Shown: positions 16,034 through 24,723 of the stretch, in pieces
Layout: every line of letters starts with the position of its first letter
Position numbering within the stretch: position 1 is the first letter of the stretch
Assembly (NCBI RefSeq): GCF_011250635.1
Contig: NZ_JAANNP010000016.1
Location: forward strand, 1-39,828
Length of the DNA stretch: 39,828 nucleotides
Source: Motilibacter deserti
GTDB taxonomy: Bacteria; Actinomycetota; Actinomycetes; Motilibacterales; Motilibacteraceae
Direction: 5' to 3'
Notes under the pieces: generated by a model
The model's input: the letters and a program-made list of their open reading frames with translations, nothing else
The model's database searches: none
Told to the model about the DNA's origin: nothing
Translations under genes and position numbers: made by a program

Positions 16034-17719
16034 GTGAGATCAGCTCCGCGCGAGCTGCAGCGCCCCCCGCGCCTGCCCAAGGGCGGTCTGCGCGTCGTCG
16101 CCCTCGGCGGCCTGGGCGAGATCGGTCGCAACATGACCGTGCTCGAGCACGACGGCAAGCTGCTCATCGTCGACTGCGGCGTCCTGTTCCCCGAGGAGCA
16201 CCAGCCCGGGGTCGACCTGATCCTGCCCGACTTCGGCTGGATCAAGGACCGGCTGCGCGACGTCGTCGCGGTCGTGCTGACGCACGGGCACGAGGACCAC
16301 ATCGGGGCGGTGCCGTACCTCCTCAAGGAGCGCGCCGACATCCCGCTCGTCGGCTCGCGGCTGACCCTCGCGCTGGTCGCGGCCAAGCTCGAGGAGCACA
16401 GGATCTCCCCACGGCTGGTGGAGGTCAAGGAGGGCGACCGGCGCGGCTTCGGCCCCTTCGACTGTGAGTTCGTCGCGGTCAACCACTCCATCCCCGACGC
16501 GCTCGCGGTCGCCGTCCGCACCGCCGCCGGGCTCGTGGTGGCGACCGGCGACTTCAAGATGGACCAGTTCCCGCTCGACCGGCGGCTCACGGACCTGCGC
16601 GCGCTGGCCCGGCTGGGGGAGGAGGGGGTCGACCTCTTCCTCACCGACTCCACCAACGCCGAGGTGCCCGGCTTCACGACGTCGGAGAGCGAGCTCGTCC
16701 CGGCCATCGAGACGGTGTTCCGCGCCGCGCCGCGCCGCGTCATCGTCTCCAGCTTCGCCAGCCACGTGCACCGCATCCAGCAGGTGCTGGACGCCGCGCA
16801 CGCCCACGGGCGCAAGGTGGCGTTCGTCGGCCGGTCCATGGTCCGCAACATGGGCATCGCGCGCGAGCTCGGCTACCTGACCGTCCCGGACGGCCTCGTC
16901 ATGGATCTCAAGCAGCTGGAGAAGCTGCCGCCGCAGAAGGCCGCGCTCATCTGCACCGGTTCGCAGGGCGAGCCGATGGCGGCGCTGTCGCGGATGGCCA
17001 ACCGGGACCACGTCATCCGCATCGGCGAGGGCGACACGGTGCTGCTCGCCAGCTCGCTGATCCCCGGCAACGAGAACTCCGTCTACCGCGTCATCAACGG
17101 CCTCGCCCGCTACGGCGCGCACGTCGTGCACAAGGGCAACGCCAAGGTGCACGTCTCCGGCCACGCGAGCGCCGGCGAGCTCGCCTACGTCTACAACGTC
17201 GTCCGCCCGCGGCACGTGATGCCGGTCCACGGCGAGTGGCGTCACCTGAAGGCGAATGCCGACATCGCGGTTCGCACCGGCGTGGCCGAGGACCGCGTGA
17301 TCGTGGCCGACGACGGCGTCGTGGTCGACCTCGTCGACGGCCGCGCCAAGGTGACGGGCAAGGTCTCCGCCGGCTACGTCTACGTCTCCGGCACGACGGT
17401 CGGCAACATCACCGAGGCCTCGCTGAAGGACCGCCGCACTCTCGCGGCCGAGGGCGTCATCACGGTCGTCGGGATCCTCGACACCGACACCGGCACCCTC
17501 GCCGAGCCCCCGGACTTCCTCGCCCGCGGCTTCGCGCCCGGGCAGGAGGCGCTGGAGCAGTCGATCCCCTCGATCGAGAAGGCGCTGGCGAAGGCCGCGG
17601 AGGAGGGCGTCCGCGAGCGCGAGCAGCTCGAGGACCTCATCACGCGGGCGGTCGCCCAGTGGGCGTGGCGCGCGCACCGGCTCAACCCCATCGTGCTGCC
17701 CGTCATCATCGAGGAGTAG
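16034..17719 (+). CDS. rnj: Ribonuclease J
   Basis: Metallo-beta-lactamase/beta-CASP ribonuclease (561 aa) with 5'-to-3' exonuclease and endonuclease activity in mRNA turnover and rRNA maturation, acting in the cytoplasm. The zinc-binding motif HGHEDHIG is at residues 84-91. Further metal and beta-CASP motifs follow: ATGDFKMD, DSTNAEVPG, SSFASHVHR, CTGSQGEP, SGHAS and PVHGEWRH. The C-terminal domain ends VLPVIIEE. The full length matches actinobacterial RNase J. GTG 16034 follows GGAGAG by 3 bases. In many actinobacteria this gene follows dapA; here it follows an MFS exporter, so the upstream context is rearranged. A bidirectional hairpin lies downstream. Confidence 0.97.
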   Translation: MRSAPRELQRPPRLPKGGLRVVALGGLGEIGRNMTVLEHDGKLLIVDCGVLFPEEHQPGVDLILPDFGWIKDRLRDVVAVVLTHGHEDHIGAVPYLLKERADIPLVGSRLTLALVAAKLEEHRISPRLVEVKEGDRRGFGPFDCEFVAVNHSIPDALAVAVRTAAGLVVATGDFKMDQFPLDRRLTDLRALARLGEEGVDLFLTDSTNAEVPGFTTSESELVPAIETVFRAAPRRVIVSSFASHVHRIQQVLDAAHAHGRKVAFVGRSMVRNMGIARELGYLTVPDGLVMDLKQLEKLPPQKAALICTGSQGEPMAALSRMANRDHVIRIGEGDTVLLASSLIPGNENSVYRVINGLARYGAHVVHKGNAKVHVSGHASAGELAYVYNVVRPRHVMPVHGEWRHLKANADIAVRTGVAEDRVIVADDGVVVDLVDGRAKVTGKVSAGYVYVSGTTVGNITEASLKDRRTLAAEGVITVVGILDTDTGTLAEPPDFLARGFAPGQEALEQSIPSIEKALAKAAEEGVREREQLEDLITRAVAQWAWRAHRLNPIVLPVIIEE

Positions 17720-17802
17720 CCCGGGAAGCCCGGACGGGAGCGACTCCCAGGCGGGCGTGCCCCTCGTGTGCCCCGCCCGCGGTGCCCGTCTGACGCCGGC
17801 CC

Positions 17803-17821
17803 GCGGGCGGCGTCCGCCCGC
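17803..17821. terminator. Bidirectional hairpin between rnj and the diguanylate cyclase gene
   Basis: A perfect 8-bp stem (GCGGGCGG with CCGCCCGC) with a 3-base loop lies between convergent stops at 17719 and 17827. Confidence 0.6.
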
Positions 17822-17826
17822 TCCCG

Positions 17827-19020
17827 TCAGCGGTGCGGCTCGTCGAGCACGGGCAGCGGGCCGGCAGTGACCTGGCGCCCCTTGGCGGCGTACATCGCCT
17901 CGTCCGCCTCACCGAGCAGCGCGTCGGACGTGGTCGTCGGGCCGTGCGTGAGGGCCGCGCCGACGCTCGCGGACACGCTCACCACCGTGCCGTCGAGGTT
18001 GAAGGGCTCGGAGAGGGCAGCGGCCGCGCGCGCGGCGACGGCGCGCACGTCGGCGCGCGTCGCGACGTCGACGAGCACGACCACGAACTCGTCGCCGCCG
18101 ACGCGCGCCAGGGCGTCCTGCGGGCGCAGGACGCGGGCGAGCCGTTGGGCCGCGACCTCGAGGAGCCGGTCGCCGGTCGCGTGGCCGTACCTGTCGTTGA
18201 CGGGCTTGAAGCCATCGAGGTCGAGATAGACGGCGGCGACCCCGGAGCCCGGGGAGGCGGTCGCGAGCGCCGCGTCCAGCCGCTCGTAGAGCCCGGCCCG
18301 GTTGAGCGCCGCCGTCAGCGCGTCGTGCGTCGCCGCATGGCGCAGCTCCTCCTGGCGGGCCAGCCGCTCGGCGTCGAGCAGGCTCTGGTCCGCCTCCTGC
18401 CGGGCGGCCACCATCCCCATGTTCGCGATGGTCGCGAGCACGAGGATCAGCGCGACGCCGGCAGCGATGTCGCTGCGCTCGGTCGGGGCGTCCGCAGGGC
18501 CTGCGCCGAGGTGCAGGGCGAGCTGCCCGATCCCCGTCGTGACGGCGGCCGAGACCGCGCTGGCGCGCCAGGCGCGGGCGCCGGACCACCCGATGGAGAC
18601 GCTGGCGATCATCGCGCCGCCCATGGGCAGCACGAAGGTGAGCCCGGTCGGAAGGATCACGAGCAGCAGGACGGCGTTGGCGATCCCCGCCCGCAGCCAC
18701 ACGCGGTTGTCGAGCCGGCCGCCGCCGATGAGCCGTTGGGCCGGCTCGGACCGCAGGGCGTAGAGCAGCGGCCACCCGAGCAGCTGGGTCCAGAGCGGGG
18801 CGAGCGCTCGGTCCGTGGCGATGAGCACCGCGCCCAGCACGGCCGTGACCGCCGCGATGGCGAGCGTGCCGGTGACGGCGAGCGCAGCAGCGCGTCGGCG
18901 GGCCAGCCCCCCGAGCCAGGCCATCCGCTCCAGCCGGGCGAGGGTGGCCAACGGGTCGTACGCCGCCGGCCGCTCGTTGCGGTGCGGGGCGTCCGACCTC
19001 GTCACCCGGTCCCGTCCCAT
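17827..19020 (-). CDS. Membrane diguanylate cyclase (GGDEF) with I-site
   Basis: Makes cyclic di-GMP from two GTP (397 aa). The N-terminal 205 residues are a hydrophobic sensor region with about six membrane segments (around 44-68, 73-89, 110-133, 135-147, 155-171 and 185-205). A short helical linker leads to the GGDEF domain (about 228-390). The metal-site DLD (267-269), the FKPVNDRYGHATGD segment and an intact GGDEF (308-312) support catalysis. RPQD at 299-302 lies exactly five residues before GGDEF and fits the inhibitory I-site RxxD, so product feedback is expected. ATG 19020 has only a weak Shine-Dalgarno site; GTG six codons in is an alternative. It is convergent with rnj. Confidence 0.92.
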   Translation of the reverse strand: MGRDRVTRSDAPHRNERPAAYDPLATLARLERMAWLGGLARRRAAALAVTGTLAIAAVTAVLGAVLIATDRALAPLWTQLLGWPLLYALRSEPAQRLIGGGRLDNRVWLRAGIANAVLLLVILPTGLTFVLPMGGAMIASVSIGWSGARAWRASAVSAAVTTGIGQLALHLGAGPADAPTERSDIAAGVALILVLATIANMGMVAARQEADQSLLDAERLARQEELRHAATHDALTAALNRAGLYERLDAALATASPGSGVAAVYLDLDGFKPVNDRYGHATGDRLLEVAAQRLARVLRPQDALARVGGDEFVVVLVDVATRADVRAVAARAAAALSEPFNLDGTVVSVSASVGAALTHGPTTTSDALLGEADEAMYAAKGRQVTAGPLPVLDEPHR

Positions 19021-19323
19021 CGTCGTCGCGTCCCAGGGGCGGGACCTGCGCAGCGCCGTGGTCGCGGGGTGCCTCCTCGACGTGCAGGGGAGCAGGCGTC
19101 GGGCACGTGGCCTACGCGGACGACGTGCTTCGAGCCTAGCGGCCGCGGCCCGTTCCGTCCTGCCGAGCTCGCCCGGTCGGCCGGTCGCCTGGTCGGCCGG
19201 TCGCCTGGTCGGTCACTGCGCCGGGACCGGTACCGCGGAGCCGCTCGCGGTCCCGGGCGTAGGCGACGGCGGCAGATGCACGGGAGGCGTGGTGGACTCG
19301 GCTCGGCGCCGGTGCATGGCGCG
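19021..19323. other. Intergenic region with a 16-bp tandem repeat
   Basis: The gap lies between the diguanylate cyclase start and the stop of the PAS-GGDEF-EAL gene. It contains 2.4 copies of a 16-bp unit, GGTCGGCCGGTCGCCT, at 19175-19212. No gene is supported; the cyclase promoter should lie in the part nearest 19020. Confidence 0.5.
19175..19212. repeat. 16-bp tandem repeat, 2.4 copies
   Basis: Two perfect copies of GGTCGGCCGGTCGCCT (19175-19190 and 19191-19206) are followed by a 6-base partial copy. The unit is itself rich in GGTCGG. It is noncoding and upstream of the diguanylate cyclase gene. Confidence 0.85.
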
Positions 19324-21378
19324 TCAGGCCAGGGCCTCTGCCGGCTGCGGCTCGGCGTAGTGGAACCCCTGCGCCTGCGGGCAGTCCAGCTCGCTCAACG
19401 TCGCGTGCTGCGCGCCGGTCTCGACGCCTTCGGCCAGGCAGGTGATTCCCAGGTCCGCAGCGAGCTGCAGCACCGAGCGCACGATCGCCCGCGTCGCCGG
19501 GGCGTGCAGGTCGCTGGTGAAGGCGCGGTCCAGCTTGAGCACGTCGATGTCCAGCTGGCGCAGCCAGGCGAGGGCCGTGTTGCCCGCGCCGAAGTCGTCG
19601 AGCGCGATGCCGAAGCCCTGGGCGCGCAGGGCGGCCACCGTCTCCCGGACGCGCGGGACGTCGGGGCCGAGGACCTGCTCGCTGACCTCGAGGTGGACGC
19701 CGGACGGGTCCGTTCCGTGCGTGGCCGCCTGTGTGCTGATGCGGTCGACGAGAGCGTGCGACCCCAGGTCCACTGCAGACAGATTCACGAACACGTGATC
19801 AGGGCCGTGGCCGAGGGACCACGCGGCCGCCTGGGCGAGGGCGTGGTCGGACGCCCACACGCAGACCTCGTGGCTCAGACCGTGGCTGGTGATGTGCGGC
19901 AGGAACTCGCCCGCGCTCAGCAGCCCGCGGGTGGGGTGGCGCCACCGGAGCAGCGCCTCGGCTGCCACGACCTTGCGGTCGGTGAGGCGCACGATCGGCT
20001 GCCAGTGCAGCACGAGCTCGTCGCGCTCCAGGGCCAGCAGCAGGTCGCGCTCTATCCGCAGCCGCCGCATCAGGCCCTCGCGCAACGAGGACTCGTAGAC
20101 CGTCACGCGGCCCCGGCCCTGCTGCTTGGCGGCGTAGAGAGCCGTGTCCGCATGGGCGAGCACCGTGTCCGCGTCCTGGTCGCTCGACGCCAGCGCGACC
20201 CCCACGGACACCGAGACCCGGGTCCCCGCGCCGGCCAGCTGGTACTCCCCGGACGCGCTCGCCGCCAGGCGCTCGGCGACCGTCACCGCGTCGTACGCCT
20301 CGTGCAGGTCCTCGGCGAGGACGGCGAGCTCGTCACCGCTGAGCCGGGCGACGGTGTCACCGGGCCGCAGCTCGGCCGCCAGCCGTCGGGTCAGCTCGAT
20401 CAGCAGCTCGTCGCCGGCCGGGTGTCCCAGGGTGTCGTTGACGAGCTTGAAGTGGTCGACGTCGAACAGCACGACGGCGAGCTGCGCGCCCGTCCGCTCC
20501 GACCGGGCCATCGCGTTCGCCAGCGCCGCGTGGAACCAGCGCCGGTTCGGAACGCCGGTCAGCGGGTCGCGCAGGGCCTGGTCGCGCAGCCGGGCCAGCG
20601 CCTCGTGCCGGTCGGTGACGTCCCGTCCGTTGATCACCACACCGCCCACCGCGCGGTCCGCGCACCGGTTCGTCGCCAGCACCTGGATCCACCGCGTGCG
20701 GCCCTGGTGGTCCACCACGCGCAGGTCGGCCGAGACCGTCGCACCCTGGGGCAGCGCGAGGGCGCGGCGGAACAGGCTGTCCGCCGACTCGGCGTCGTCG
20801 GGATGGGCGCGCTCCCCCCACCGGCCGTGGGCCAGCTCCTCCGCGCTGTAGCCGAGGACCCGCGACGCCGAAGGGCTGACGTACGTCCGGGAGCCGTCCG
20901 GAGCGAGCACCAGGATGAGGTCCGTGCCGTTCTCGACGAGCGCGCGGAACCGGTGCTCGCGCTCCTGCAGGGCAGCCTGGGCGGCGCGTACGGCCGTGAC
21001 GTCGCGCCACAGCACCACCACCAGGCCGTCGACCGGGACCCGGTGCACCTCGGCTGTGCGGCCGGCGAGCGGCCCGGCGTGCTCGGCCGGGATGGTGACC
21101 TCATCGGCCGTCGGCTCCCCGGCCAGCAGCGCCGCGCGGTTGCGCTCGACGAGCGTCGCGCCGAGCCCGTCGGGCAGCAGGCTCAACCGCCGCTCGCCGT
21201 GGGCCGGCAGCTCGGACTGCAGCACGCCGGAGAGCCCGCTCGCCACGAGGACCTCGAAGTCGACGACGTCGCCGCGCTCGTCGCGGACAGGGCTGAGCAC
21301 GGCGAGCGCTTCGAACGCGGTGGCGTCGATCGCCCGCACGACGGCCGAGAGCAGCCGCGCGTCCCCCGGCTCGACCAC
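19324..21378 (-). CDS. PAS-GGDEF-EAL cyclic-di-GMP phosphodiesterase, degenerate GGDEF
   Basis: Soluble sensory protein (684 aa) that probably degrades c-di-GMP. GTG 21378 is chosen because GCAGGAG lies 6 bases upstream; the open frame extends 71 codons further, but through a non-coding-looking leader. Two PAS-like domains (about 1-140 and 145-265; the second has FRALVENGTDLILVL and GYSAEEL) precede GGDEF (about 270-425) and EAL (about 435-684). GGDEF reads SGDEL, so cyclase activity is doubtful. The EAL domain keeps EALLRWRHP, VFVNLS, EVSE, ALDDFGAGN, LKLDR and AEGVET, as expected for an active phosphodiesterase. It is divergent from the esterase gene. Confidence 0.9.
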   Translation of the reverse strand: MVEPGDARLLSAVVRAIDATAFEALAVLSPVRDERGDVVDFEVLVASGLSGVLQSELPAHGERRLSLLPDGLGATLVERNRAALLAGEPTADEVTIPAEHAGPLAGRTAEVHRVPVDGLVVVLWRDVTAVRAAQAALQEREHRFRALVENGTDLILVLAPDGSRTYVSPSASRVLGYSAEELAHGRWGERAHPDDAESADSLFRRALALPQGATVSADLRVVDHQGRTRWIQVLATNRCADRAVGGVVINGRDVTDRHEALARLRDQALRDPLTGVPNRRWFHAALANAMARSERTGAQLAVVLFDVDHFKLVNDTLGHPAGDELLIELTRRLAAELRPGDTVARLSGDELAVLAEDLHEAYDAVTVAERLAASASGEYQLAGAGTRVSVSVGVALASSDQDADTVLAHADTALYAAKQQGRGRVTVYESSLREGLMRRLRIERDLLLALERDELVLHWQPIVRLTDRKVVAAEALLRWRHPTRGLLSAGEFLPHITSHGLSHEVCVWASDHALAQAAAWSLGHGPDHVFVNLSAVDLGSHALVDRISTQAATHGTDPSGVHLEVSEQVLGPDVPRVRETVAALRAQGFGIALDDFGAGNTALAWLRQLDIDVLKLDRAFTSDLHAPATRAIVRSVLQLAADLGITCLAEGVETGAQHATLSELDCPQAQGFHYAEPQPAEALA

Positions 21379-21488
21379 GGCGCGCTCCTGCCCGCACGGG
21401 GCGACGGCTAACCCCGCCGGTGGAGCGGCCGGACCGCGTGCCGAGGAGGTTCGAAAGCTCAGGTTGAGCGCTCGCGAACGCAGCATTA

Positions 21489-21502
21489 GTCCAGATCTGG
21501 AC
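21489..21502. promoter_or_regulatory. Perfect 14-bp palindrome just upstream of the esterase promoter
   Basis: GTCCAGATCTGGAC is a perfect palindrome that ends 2 bases before the -35 box of the esterase promoter. Its position suits an activator or repressor site. It lies in the divergent gap and could also affect the PAS-GGDEF-EAL gene. Confidence 0.5.
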
Positions 21503-21504
21503 GG

Positions 21505-21534
21505 TTGACACCGGTTTCCGGGGCTCTCTAGGTT
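21505..21534 (+). promoter_or_regulatory. Promoter of the secreted esterase gene
   Basis: A consensus TTGACA (21505-21510) and TAGGTT (21529-21534) are separated by 18 bases. The transcript would carry a leader of about 100 bases. A GAGCGCTC core at 21466-21473, shared with the LacI-type site before the GH43 cluster, lies 31 bases upstream. Confidence 0.65.
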
Positions 21535-21643
21535 CAGCGCGACGCAGACCGGCCGCCCGGTGCGCCGGTCCCGTGGAGGGGTCCCGGGCACCGCGAGCCG
21601 GGTCCGTCACCGTCCGCATTCACCCCAACGTCGAGGTGACCTG

Positions 21644-23257
21644 TTGAACAAGCTGCGAGCCCTCGGGGCTCTCACCGCTGGCGCCCTGCTGTCCGCCGTG
21701 CCCCTGGCCGGCACGGCCGAGGCCGCGGGGCCGGGCCCTGTCCGCGCCGACATCATCACCGAATCGCTGCCGCTCGGGCACTTCATCACTGCGGTGGCGA
21801 TCCAGTTCTCCTCGAAGGTCGACCTCGAGGGCGCCTCCATCGACCCCGCGGCCTTCCGCGTGGTCGGCACCCGGACGTCCTCGGTCAACGGCGCCGTCAC
21901 CAGCGCGACCCGCCCGGTGCTCCGGGCGTACGTCAACGACGAGCCGGCGCTGCAGGCGCAGGGAGAGAAGGGCAAGTACCTCATCCTCGAGCTCGGCTCC
22001 GCGGGTGCCGCGGCCGGCGCGCTGCAGTACTCCGGCGGGATCAACAACCCCTACGGCCTGTCGTACTCGGTGACCCAGGTCGCCGACGTGCTCGACGGGA
22101 AGGGCCGGGTCGAGCTCGAGAGCTCGGAGACGCCGGTCACCACGACCAGCGTTCTCACCCCGGTCGTCGACGAGTTCGCCGCGCTGTCGAACACCAGCAG
22201 CTCGGGCCAGGTGCTGAACTACCGCTTCTACACGCCGGAGGCGTACGACGAGCGGCCGGGCAGGAAGGCGCTCTACCCGCTGGTCGTCACCCTGCACGGC
22301 GCGGGTGAGCGCGGCCCGAACAACCTGACCCAGATCACGGGCAACCAGCTGGCCACGGCGTTCGCCGCCCCGGCCCGCCAGGCCAAGGACCCGAGCTTCG
22401 TGCTCTCGCCGCAGGTCCCGTCCGGCCTGGCCTGGACGACGCCCTCGGTCCAGCAGGCGCTGATGGAGACCATCGACAAGGTCATGGCGGAGTACCCGGT
22501 CGACCCGGACCGGCTCTACCTCACCGGCCTGTCGCTCGGCGGCATCGGCTCCTTCGACATCCTGCCGAAGTACCCGACGAAGTTCGCCGCGGCGATCACG
22601 GTGGCCGCGACGGGCAACACGGCGGTCGCGCCGAGCCTGGTCGACCTGCCGATCTGGGCCACCCACTCCGTCGACGACCCGACCGTCAACTACACGACCG
22701 GGTCGCTCGCGCTCATCAACGCGATCGGGGCGGCCGGCGCCAGGACGACCTTCGCCGAGTGGGCCGGCAACCTCCCGGTGGCGCAGGCCGACGCCCTGGC
22801 GCAGGCGCAGTGGGACGCCGCGGAGGCCAACGGCAGCCACACGCTGCTGACGGCCTACAGCCGGGGCACGACGCCGCAGAACGCGCACTGGTCCTGGGTG
22901 CCGACCTACCTCAACAACACGATGCTCGACTGGCTCTACAGCCACGAGCGCACCGGCGGCGGGTCGTGCACGGTGTCCTACCGCACCTCGGCGTGGAACG
23001 GCGGCTTCACCGGGCAGGCCGTCGTGACCAACACCAGCAAGAAGCCGGTGTCGGGCGCGGAGCTCGCCTTCGACCTCGGCTCGGGCGTCCGGGTCACCAA
23101 GGCGTGGCCGGGGTCGTTCACCCAGACCGCGGGCAACGTGACGGTGTCGTCGGCCGCCACGATCCAGCCGGGCAAGTCCGCGACGATCAGCTTCAACGCG
23201 ACGGGTACGCCGGGTGCCGCCCCGGCGTTCGCCCTCAACGGGGCGGTGTGCAGCTGA
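21644..23257 (+). CDS. Secreted alpha/beta-hydrolase esterase with C-terminal CBM2
   Basis: Exported carbohydrate-esterase-like enzyme (537 aa), plausibly acting on acetyl or feruloyl esters of plant polysaccharide. TTG 21644 follows GAGGTGA by 4 bases and starts a signal peptide (NKLRALGALTAGALL, cut near AEA). The N-terminal 170 residues form a beta-rich domain seen in front of some bacterial esterases. The hydrolase has LHGAGERGPNN (oxyanion region), nucleophile Ser in GLSLGG, THSVDDPTV (acid region) and probably the histidine of PQNAHWSW. A CBM2-type cellulose-binding domain of about 95 residues lies between two cysteines at the C-terminus. It keeps WNGGFTG and KAWPG but lacks the third aromatic. 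It complements the GH43 cluster functionally. Confidence 0.88.
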   Translation: MNKLRALGALTAGALLSAVPLAGTAEAAGPGPVRADIITESLPLGHFITAVAIQFSSKVDLEGASIDPAAFRVVGTRTSSVNGAVTSATRPVLRAYVNDEPALQAQGEKGKYLILELGSAGAAAGALQYSGGINNPYGLSYSVTQVADVLDGKGRVELESSETPVTTTSVLTPVVDEFAALSNTSSSGQVLNYRFYTPEAYDERPGRKALYPLVVTLHGAGERGPNNLTQITGNQLATAFAAPARQAKDPSFVLSPQVPSGLAWTTPSVQQALMETIDKVMAEYPVDPDRLYLTGLSLGGIGSFDILPKYPTKFAAAITVAATGNTAVAPSLVDLPIWATHSVDDPTVNYTTGSLALINAIGAAGARTTFAEWAGNLPVAQADALAQAQWDAAEANGSHTLLTAYSRGTTPQNAHWSWVPTYLNNTMLDWLYSHERTGGGSCTVSYRTSAWNGGFTGQAVVTNTSKKPVSGAELAFDLGSGVRVTKAWPGSFTQTAGNVTVSSAATIQPGKSATISFNATGTPGAAPAFALNGAVCS

Positions 23258-23285
23258 CGGGCTGACCGCAGGCTCGTCCACCTCC

Positions 23286-23320
23286 GAGGCCCCGCCGGCG
23301 CGTCCCGCCGGCGGGGCCTC
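23286..23320. terminator. Perfect bidirectional terminator hairpin
   Basis: A 15-bp perfect stem (23286-23300 with 23306-23320) and a 5-base loop lie between the convergent stops of the esterase (23257) and the GAF histidine kinase (23326). Confidence 0.9.
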
Positions 23321-23325
23321 GACCG

Positions 23326-24561
23326 TCAGGGGCAGGCCGGCGCGTACGCCGGCAGCGCGATCGTGACGATGGTCCCGCCGCCGGTGGCGCCGTCGATCGT
23401 CAGCGACCCGTCGTGGGCCTGCACCGCGGCGGCGGCGAGCGGGAGGCCGAGCCCGGCACCGGGGATCTGGTGCTCCTCGGCGTAGCGCCCGCGGCAGAAC
23501 GGCTTGAGGACCTGGGCGACCTCGTCGGCCGGGACCCCGACGCCGGCGTCGGTGACCCTCACCGCGCTGCGGTCGCCGTCGGCGACGACCTCCACGTCCA
23601 CCCGGCCGCCGGAGGGCTGGTAGAGCACCGCGTTGTGCACGATGCGCGAGATCGCGCAGGTGATCCGCGAGCGGTCGGCGAAGACGTACGCCTCCGGCCC
23701 TTCGCCGTCGGGCAGCCGGAGCACGACGCCGCGGCCGTCGGCGAGGGCCGCGTGCTTGGCGGCCGCCCCACGGGCCAGCTCACGCAGGCCCCACACCGAG
23801 CGCTCCAGCTCGGGCGCGGCGCCGCCCAGCTGGGACGCGGCGATGACGTCGTCGACCAGGCTCGTGAGCCGGGCCGAGTTGCGCTGCACGACGTGCAGGG
23901 ACTCGGCCAGCTCGTCGGCGTCGAGCTCACCGGACACGAGCATCTCGAGATACCCGTTGATCGACGTGAGCGGCGTGCGCAGCTCGTGGGTGATACGGGA
24001 GATGAACTCGGTCTTGAGCGAGTCGACCTCGCGCAGCCGCTCGGCCGCTGCGGCCTGCTCGCAGGCCTGCCGACGCACCTCCAGCTGGGTCATCACCTGG
24101 TGGGCCAGCGTGGTCAGGCCTTTGCGCTGGGCGTCGGTGAGCCGTCGGGGGACCGTGTCGAGGACGCAGAGGCTTCCGACCGCGTCGCCGCTGGAGGTGA
24201 GCAGGGGGGCACCGGCGTAGAACCGCACCTGCGGGAGCCCCGCCGCGGGCGGGTGGCTCGCCAGCCTCCCGGTCGGCGGCACGTCGGGGACCTCCAGGAC
24301 CTCGGTGCCCTGGACGGTGCGCGAGCAGAGCATCAGGTCGCGGGGCAGCTCGGCGAGCGGCACGCCGACCCTCGCCTTGAACCACACCCGGTCCGTGTCG
24401 ACGAAGCTGATCCCGGCGATGGCGGTGCCGCACAGGTCGGCGGCCAGCGAGGCGATGTCGTCGAACGCCGGCTCGGGCGCGGTGTCGAGCACCCCGTACG
24501 CGCGCAGCGCGCCGAGGCGGCGCGCCTCCCGCGCGTCGTCCGTCTCGATCAGCGTGAGCAT
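23326..24561 (-). CDS. GAF-domain sensor histidine kinase
   Basis: Soluble two-component kinase (411 aa). ATG 24561 follows GGGGGAAG by 2 bases. The N-terminal GAF domain (about 25-165) has the motifs VWFKARVG, LMLCSRTV, RFYAGAPL and VGSLCVLD. It belongs to the same subgroup as the free GAF protein at 11275. A HisKA domain has phospho-acceptor His192 in THELRTPL. The HATPase domain has an N-box with Asn310 (IVHNAVLY), a G1 box TDAGVG and a G2 box GAGLGLPL, all intact. No response regulator is adjacent, so its partner is elsewhere. It follows the large PAS kinase on the same strand after 162 bases and may be co-expressed. Confidence 0.93.
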   Translation of the reverse strand: MLTLIETDDAREARRLGALRAYGVLDTAPEPAFDDIASLAADLCGTAIAGISFVDTDRVWFKARVGVPLAELPRDLMLCSRTVQGTEVLEVPDVPPTGRLASHPPAAGLPQVRFYAGAPLLTSSGDAVGSLCVLDTVPRRLTDAQRKGLTTLAHQVMTQLEVRRQACEQAAAAERLREVDSLKTEFISRITHELRTPLTSINGYLEMLVSGELDADELAESLHVVQRNSARLTSLVDDVIAASQLGGAAPELERSVWGLRELARGAAAKHAALADGRGVVLRLPDGEGPEAYVFADRSRITCAISRIVHNAVLYQPSGGRVDVEVVADGDRSAVRVTDAGVGVPADEVAQVLKPFCRGRYAEEHQIPGAGLGLPLAAAAVQAHDGSLTIDGATGGGTIVTIALPAYAPACP

Positions 24562-24723
24562 GTCTTCCCCCGGTGGTGTTGCGTGTCCCGCCAGTCCATC
24601 GGCTGCGCCTACACGGTTCTGCTGGGCCGCCCGGGTGTGGTCCGCGCGCACTATGCCCACGCGCGCCTGCCGGTCTGCCGTCTGGCGTCGGCTGCCGCCA
24701 GCCGTCGCGCCGCTGCGGCCCCG

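Noticed and set aside
21379-21643. N-terminal extension of the PAS-GGDEF-EAL protein by 71 codons
   Set aside because: It would cover the divergent promoter. GTG 21378 has a better ribosome site and the PAS-like sequence begins there.
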